In this document: in pieces, positions 59,872 to 64,000 of the stretch
How positions within the stretch are numbered: the stretch's first letter is position 1
How the letters are laid out: every line of letters starts with the position of its first letter
Origin: JAEMQF01 sp963850525
GTDB taxonomy: Bacteria > Pseudomonadota > Gammaproteobacteria > Burkholderiales > Burkholderiaceae_C
Assembly: GCA_963850525.1 (NCBI GenBank)
Contig: CAWKLQ010000012.1
Coordinates: forward strand, 248,001-312,000
DNA: 64,000 nt
Direction: 5' to 3'
The notes under the pieces: model-generated
What the model saw: only the letters and a program-made list of their open reading frames with translations
The model's database searches: none
Told to the model about the DNA's origin: nothing
Translations under genes and position numbers: made by a program

Positions 59872-61068
59872 CTACTCAAGGTCCGGTGCGCGCTTGAATG
59901 GCTGGCGGACCTCCAGGTCGTCGATGTAGTTCGCCACGCCCGCGCCTTCGCGCTCGAGGAAGTCGGCGACTGCCGAAGCAAACTGCGGATGCGCGAGCCA
60001 GTGCGCCGACCAGGTCTGCACCGGCAGCAGGCCGCGCGCCATCTTGTGTTCGCCCTGGGCGCCACCCTCGAAACGTTGGTAGCCATTGGCGATGCACCAC
60101 GCCAGCGGCTGGTAGTAACACGCCTCGAAGTGCAGACAGTCCACCGGCTCGGTGGCGCCCCAGTAGCGGCCGTAGGCGACGCGCTGCACGTGGTCCAGCG
60201 CGATCAGCGAGGCGGCAATGCGCTCGCCGCCGCGCGACGCGATGCACATCAGCCAATGCGGCGCCATGGTCGCTGCCAAACGTTCGAAGAAGTTTCGCGT
60301 GAGGTAGGGCGTTGAGCCGTGCGCCCGGTAGGTGAGCGTGTAGCAGCGGTAGAAGAAGTCCCAGTCGGCTGCGCTGAGGTCAGGGCCGCGCACTTGGCTG
60401 AACGTGACGCCGGCGTCGTTGACGCGGCGCCGCTCCTGCTGGACCTTCTTGCGCTTGTCGCGCTGCAGGCTCGCCAGGAACTCATGGAAGTCGACGTAGG
60501 GCACCGGCTCGCGATTGCGCCAATGGAACTGCACGGCGGTGCGCAGCATCCAGCTGGCGTCGCGCGCCGCGAGTTGATCGTCGGCGTCGAGAAACAGCAC
60601 GTGCGCCGACGAATACTTGCCGGCACGCGCGAGCGCTTCAATGGCGCGCAGCAGGCCCACTCGGGCTGACGCATCTCGTGCCAGCAGGCGCGCCCCGGGA
60701 ACCGGCGTGAACGGCACCGCGCTCAGCAATTTCGGGTAGTAGGCCAGTCCATGGCGCTGGTAGGCGTCGGCCCAGGCCCAGTCGAACACGTACTCGCCGT
60801 AGGAGTGGTCCTTGAGATACAGCGGGCACGCGGCGATCAGTTTCCCTGCGGCTTCGAGCGTCACGAACTGGGCGTGCCATCCCGCACGCGCGCTCGCACT
60901 GCCGCTGTCGTGCAGCGCGCGCAGGTACGCGAGACGCATGAAGGGCGTGGCGCTGGGCTGCAGGTCGAGCAGCTCCTGCCACTGCTGGGCGTCGATCAAC
61001 GCCGGGTCGGCGTAGGTGCGAATGACATAATCGTTTGCCTCGCACGTGCCTTGCTTCGGACCCGCCAT
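59872..61068 (-). CDS. GNAT-superfamily acyltransferase-like protein (COG3146, FemAB-like)
   Basis: A 398-residue protein with two GNAT-like lobes of the COG3146/DUF482 family (peptidogalycan biosynthesis proteins). Family blocks: YLKDHSYGEYVFDWAWADAYQRHGLAYYPKLLSAVPFTPVPGARLL and KRKKVQQERRRV, then GRYWGATEPVDCLHFEACYYQPLAWCIANGYQRFEGGAQGEHKMARGLLPV, broken here by short gaps. Function is not established. Its ATG and the nadE ATG are directly adjacent, back to back (CATATG), so neither gene has its own leader. It converges with the M16 gene, with 0 bp between stops. Confidence 0.8.
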   Translation of the reverse strand: MAGPKQGTCEANDYVIRTYADPALIDAQQWQELLDLQPSATPFMRLAYLRALHDSGSASARAGWHAQFVTLEAAGKLIAACPLYLKDHSYGEYVFDWAWADAYQRHGLAYYPKLLSAVPFTPVPGARLLARDASARVGLLRAIEALARAGKYSSAHVLFLDADDQLAARDASWMLRTAVQFHWRNREPVPYVDFHEFLASLQRDKRKKVQQERRRVNDAGVTFSQVRGPDLSAADWDFFYRCYTLTYRAHGSTPYLTRNFFERLAATMAPHWLMCIASRGGERIAASLIALDHVQRVAYGRYWGATEPVDCLHFEACYYQPLAWCIANGYQRFEGGAQGEHKMARGLLPVQTWSAHWLAHPQFASAVADFLEREGAGVANYIDDLEVRQPFKRAPDLE

Positions 61069-62742
61069 ATGTCAGCTCAACCTTCGGTGAAAGTGGCGCT
61101 GGCGCAAATCAACGCAACCGTGGGAGACCTCGCCGGCAACGTGCGCGCCATCGTTGCCGCAGCTCGGAATGCCTACGCGCAGGGGGCGCGCCTCGTGCTG
61201 AGCCCGGAGCTCGGGATCTGCGGCTATCCACCGGAAGACTTGCTGTTCCGGCCGGCGTTCCTGCAAGCCTGCGCTTCGGCGGTCGACGATTGCGCTCGCG
61301 CCTTGGCCGATTTGCCTGGGCTGTCTGTCGTGGTGGGGCATCCGCATCAGTGGGGTGAGCAGGCCGATCTTAGGTCCAAGTCCTGGGCGGTTCCGCAGCG
61401 CTACAACGCAGCGTCGGTGTTGAGCGAGGGCCGCATCGTTGCAACGTATTGCAAGCGTGAGTTGCCGAACTACCAGGTGTTCGACGAGCGCCGTTATTTC
61501 GCGTCCGGCCGCGACGCCGGCCTGTCGCCCGTCGTCTTCGAAGTCCAGGGGCTGAAATTCGGCCTGAACATCTGCGAAGACGCCTGGTTCGACGAACCCG
61601 GACTCGCCGCCAAGGCAGCCGGCGCGCAAGTGCTGTGCGTTCTGAATGCCTCGCCTTTTCATTTGGGCAAAGCCGACGAGCGTGAACTGCGCATGGCCGC
61701 GCGCGCGCGCGCCCTGCGCATGCCTTTGCTCTATTCGCATCTGGTGGGTGGCCAGGACGAAGTCGTGTTCGACGGGGCGTCGTTTGCGCTGGATGCGCAC
61801 GGAGAAATCGGCGCTCGCGCGGCGATGTTCGAAGAGGCGTCGACGTTGATCGACGTCACCGCGAGGTCCGCTGCGGGAGAAGTGAAACCGCTGCCGGGCC
61901 TGGAGGCGCAGGCCTGGGCTGCGCTCGTGACGGGCGTTCGCGACTACGTGGGCAAAAACGGCTTTCCCGGCGTCATCATCGGCCTGAGCGGAGGCATCGA
62001 TTCGGCACTCGTGCTCGCCGTGGCGGTGGATGCGCTGGGCGCGCAGCAGGTGCGCGCGGTCATGATGCCTTCGCCCTATACGGCGGACATTTCCTGGATC
62101 GACGCGCGCGACATGGCGCAGCGCCTCAAAGTGCGCTACGACGAGATTTCCATCGTGCCGATGCTCGATGCATTTCGCGCGAGCCTGGCGCACGAATTTG
62201 CCGGGCTTGCCGAAGACGCGACCGAAGAGAACATCCAGGCGCGCGTGCGCGGCACGCTGCTGATGGCCTTGTCGAACAAGTTCGGCACGATCGTGCTGAC
62301 CACGGGCAACAAGAGCGAAATGGCGACGGGCTATTGCACCTTGTACGGCGATATGGCGGGAGGCTTCGCCGTCATCAAGGACGTGGCCAAGACGCTCGTG
62401 TACCGACTCGCCGCATGGCGCAATGCGCAGGGCGCCGAGGTGATTCCGCAACGCATCATCACGCGCCCGCCATCCGCCGAGTTGCGTCCCGATCAGACCG
62501 ACCAGGACAGCCTGCCGCCGTACGAAGTGTTGGATGCGATTCTGCAGCGCTACATGGAAGAGGACCAGGGCATCGCGCAAATCGTCGCTGCAGGGTTTGC
62601 GCAGGCGGATGTGGAGCGCGTCACGCGCCTCATCAAACTCAACGAGTACAAGCGGCGTCAGTCGCCGGTGGGTATACGCGTCACGCACCGCGCTTTCGGG
62701 CGCGATTGGCGCTATCCGATCACGTCGAAATTCCGCGCGTAA
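61069..62742 (+). CDS. nadE: Glutamine-dependent NAD+ synthetase
   Basis: A 557-residue two-domain enzyme that makes NAD from nicotinate adenine dinucleotide with glutamine and ATP. The nitrilase-like glutaminase domain (1-280) has the triad E47 (SPELGICGYPPEDLL), K129 (YCKRELPNY) and C169 (NICEDAW). The synthetase domain carries the P-loop-like motif S307-GGIDS-312 and PSPYTADIS, and ends with VTHRAFGRDWRYPITSKFRA. Domain completeness means no free ammonia is needed. glnB follows 35 bp later. Confidence 0.93.
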   Translation: MSAQPSVKVALAQINATVGDLAGNVRAIVAAARNAYAQGARLVLSPELGICGYPPEDLLFRPAFLQACASAVDDCARALADLPGLSVVVGHPHQWGEQADLRSKSWAVPQRYNAASVLSEGRIVATYCKRELPNYQVFDERRYFASGRDAGLSPVVFEVQGLKFGLNICEDAWFDEPGLAAKAAGAQVLCVLNASPFHLGKADERELRMAARARALRMPLLYSHLVGGQDEVVFDGASFALDAHGEIGARAAMFEEASTLIDVTARSAAGEVKPLPGLEAQAWAALVTGVRDYVGKNGFPGVIIGLSGGIDSALVLAVAVDALGAQQVRAVMMPSPYTADISWIDARDMAQRLKVRYDEISIVPMLDAFRASLAHEFAGLAEDATEENIQARVRGTLLMALSNKFGTIVLTTGNKSEMATGYCTLYGDMAGGFAVIKDVAKTLVYRLAAWRNAQGAEVIPQRIITRPPSAELRPDQTDQDSLPPYEVLDAILQRYMEEDQGIAQIVAAGFAQADVERVTRLIKLNEYKRRQSPVGIRVTHRAFGRDWRYPITSKFRA

Positions 62743-62777
62743 ACTATTTCGATTCCTGCACCCCAGCGAGCCGCCCC

Positions 62778-63116
62778 ATGAAACAAATCACCGCGATCGT
62801 CAAACCGTTCAAGTTGGAAGAGGTGCGCGAGGCCATGGCCGAAGTCGGCGTCACGGGGTTGACGGTGACGGAAGTGAAAGGCTTCGGGCGCCAGAAAGGC
62901 CACACCGAGCTCTACCGCGGTGCCGAGTACGTGGTCGATTTCCTGCCCAAGGTGAAGGTGGAAGTCGTCGTCAAGGACGGGGATCTCGAGCGCTGCATCG
63001 AGGCGATCGTCAAGGCGGCGAAGACGGGCAAGATCGGCGACGGCAAGATCTTCGTGACGGCGGTCGAGCAGGTGGTGCGGATTCGCACCGGCGAGACCGA
63101 CGAAGACGCGGTCTGA
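62778..63116 (+). CDS. glnB: Nitrogen regulatory protein PII
   Basis: A 112-residue PII signal protein. The T-loop is intact with Y51 (GHTELYRGAEYVVDF) for uridylylation, and the 2-oxoglutarate and ATP residues include the end VRIRTGETDEDAV. It reports carbon and nitrogen state by binding ATP, ADP and 2-oxoglutarate and contacting targets. Placed behind nadE, an order seen in other proteobacteria, where PII proteins control glutamine-dependent NadE. A convergent LOG gene follows. Confidence 0.95.
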   Translation: MKQITAIVKPFKLEEVREAMAEVGVTGLTVTEVKGFGRQKGHTELYRGAEYVVDFLPKVKVEVVVKDGDLERCIEAIVKAAKTGKIGDGKIFVTAVEQVVRIRTGETDEDAV

Positions 63117-63172
63117 GCCGGACACGCCCGAAAAAATTCAGGCTCTGAGCTTCGCCAGCCCGCGCCGGCGCA

Positions 63173-63757
63173 TCAAATATTGCGATAGTCGTCCGGCGCC
63201 GTGGCCAAGGGCAAACGCGCGCCGAGCGTGTCGAGCAGGCGCTGCGGATCGCTGTCGATTTCGAGCAACCCGTGTTGCAACGGCGTGACGAAGCCGTGGG
63301 TCTGTGCGTCACGCATCATCGAGACGAAGGCGTTGTAGTAGCCCTCGACATTCAGCAGGCCCAGAGGCTTGTCGTGGTAACCCAGCTGGCGCCACGACCA
63401 GACCTCGAACAATTCCTCGAAGGTGCCAATGCCTCCGGGCAGCGCAACAAATGCATCGGCGTGCTGCGCCATCATGAGCTTGCGTTCGTGCATCGTCTGC
63501 ACGACGTGCAATTGCGCCAGTCCGGTATGCCCGAGCTCGCGCTGCATCAGGCTTTGCGGGATGACGCCGATGACGTGCGCGCCTGCGGCCAGGGCAGCGT
63601 CGGCGACGACGCCCATCAAGCCCGACCGACCGCCTCCGTACACCATGTTCCAGCCGCGGCGCCCGATTTCGGTACCGACGCGACTTGCCGCTTGCGCGAA
63701 TGCCGGCAGATCGCCGAGCCGCGAGCCGCAGTAGACGCACAAGGTCGGTCCGGGCAT
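63173..63757 (-). CDS. LOG family protein, putative cytokinin riboside 5'-monophosphate phosphoribohydrolase
   Basis: A 194-residue LONELY GUY (TIGR00730) protein. The two signatures are M38-VYGGGRSGLMG-49 and P107-GGIGTFEE-114, which bind AMP and act in catalysis. Most bacterial members cleave the N-glycosidic bond of AMP-type nucleotides, related to ribonucleotide salvage. N-terminal CVYCGSRLGDLPAF is typical. It stands 10 bp downstream of the diacylglycerol kinase gene on the same strand. Confidence 0.9.
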   Translation of the reverse strand: MPGPTLCVYCGSRLGDLPAFAQAASRVGTEIGRRGWNMVYGGGRSGLMGVVADAALAAGAHVIGVIPQSLMQRELGHTGLAQLHVVQTMHERKLMMAQHADAFVALPGGIGTFEELFEVWSWRQLGYHDKPLGLLNVEGYYNAFVSMMRDAQTHGFVTPLQHGLLEIDSDPQRLLDTLGARLPLATAPDDYRNI

Positions 63758-63767
63758 TGCCGACGTG

Positions 63768-64000
63768 TCAGGAAGCGAAGCGGGCCCAGAGCGCAGCGCC
63801 CCAGACGCCTGCGCACAGCAGCAGTGAAAGCATGACGGCGGCGCTGCCGAAGTCTTTCGCGGCCTTGGACAAATCGTGCAGGTCCATGGAGATGCGGTCG
63901 ACGGCGGCTTCGATGCCGGAATTGAGCAATTCGACGATCAGCACGAGCACGACAGTCCCACTCAACAGCGCAACTTCAATCCAGCCACGCCCGAACCAAA
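63768..64000 (-). CDS. dgkA: Diacylglycerol kinase, C-terminal part (cut by window edge)
   Basis: The last 77 codons are in the window and the frame is open to base 64000, so the gene begins beyond the edge. The protein reads WFGRGWIEVALLSGTVVLVLIVELLNSGIEAAVDRISMDLHDLSKAAKDFGSAAVMLSL... (split here by position, 64000 down to 63850), which matches the small trimeric membrane kinase DgkA, with ELLNSGIEAAVDRIS carrying the catalytic glutamate. Two C-terminal helices are visible. It recycles diacylglycerol to phosphatidic acid. Confidence 0.92.
   Translation of the reverse strand, partial: WFGRGWIEVALLSGTVVLVLIVELLNSGIEAAVDRISMDLHDLSKAAKDFGSAAVMLSLLLCAGVWGAALWARFAS

Overview
The window is about 64 kb of GC-rich, densely coding chromosomal DNA from a betaproteobacterium, most likely of the order Burkholderiales. 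This placement rests on gene content: DUF3460 and DUF1841 proteins, the ScpA neighbourhood, a CreBCD system, homogentisate and homoprotocatechuate catabolic genes, a glutamine-dependent NadE next to GlnB, and a K+-independent-type membrane pyrophosphatase. I see no rRNA, tRNA, CRISPR array, insertion sequence or prophage. Both ends cut genes: a GGDEF protein at the left and diacylglycerol kinase at the right.

Layout. 1-8 kb: GGDEF remnant, a frameshifted EamA-type transporter, a DODA-type dioxygenase, two separate PIN-domain toxin-antitoxin pairs, a D-2-hydroxyacid dehydrogenase and a large YbbP-like permease. 8-14 kb: TauE-type exporter, a PEBP-like lipoprotein, an orphan ABC binding protein, and a minus-strand operon (DUF2796, ABC ATPase, FtsX-like permease, DUF3299) that resembles a zinc-responsive operon of pseudomonads. 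14-18 kb: two close ParA-like paralogues flank a KefF-KefC antiporter; the second is coupled by ATGA overlap to a MaoC-like hydratase. 18-22.8 kb: LuxR-type regulator, hybrid kinase, beta-barrel protein, ScpA, DUF3460.

22.9-32.9 kb is a plus-strand aromatic-catabolism cluster: metallo-beta-lactamase-fold protein, FAD monooxygenase, DUF2783, homogentisate dioxygenase, then the lower homoprotocatechuate (hpa) meta-cleavage pathway with a two-subunit LigAB-type ring-cleavage enzyme. A block of nested inverted repeats sits between hpaE and the dioxygenase genes. 33-46 kb: PHP phosphoesterase, aldose dehydrogenase, GGDEF-EAL protein, RecJ with an overlapping RpfE-like gene, LolCD-type lipoprotein export, and creB-creC-creD with a matching CreB operator upstream of creD. 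46-53 kb: peptide-type binding protein, iron alcohol dehydrogenase, aldehyde dehydrogenase, quinone oxidoreductase, gamma-carbonic anhydrase, Hsp33. 53-64 kb: NadR-kinase-like ATPase, membrane pyrophosphatase fused to an OmpA-like domain, divergent soluble pyrophosphatase, M16 peptidase, an acyltransferase-like protein, NadE, GlnB, LOG protein and DgkA.

The most unusual items are the HppA-OmpA fusion, the atypical metal site of the metallo-beta-lactamase-fold protein that opens the aromatic cluster, the nested inverted repeats at 30.2-30.5 kb, the twin solitary ParA genes, and the cre-tag operator. I did not find a clearly new defence or mobile system.
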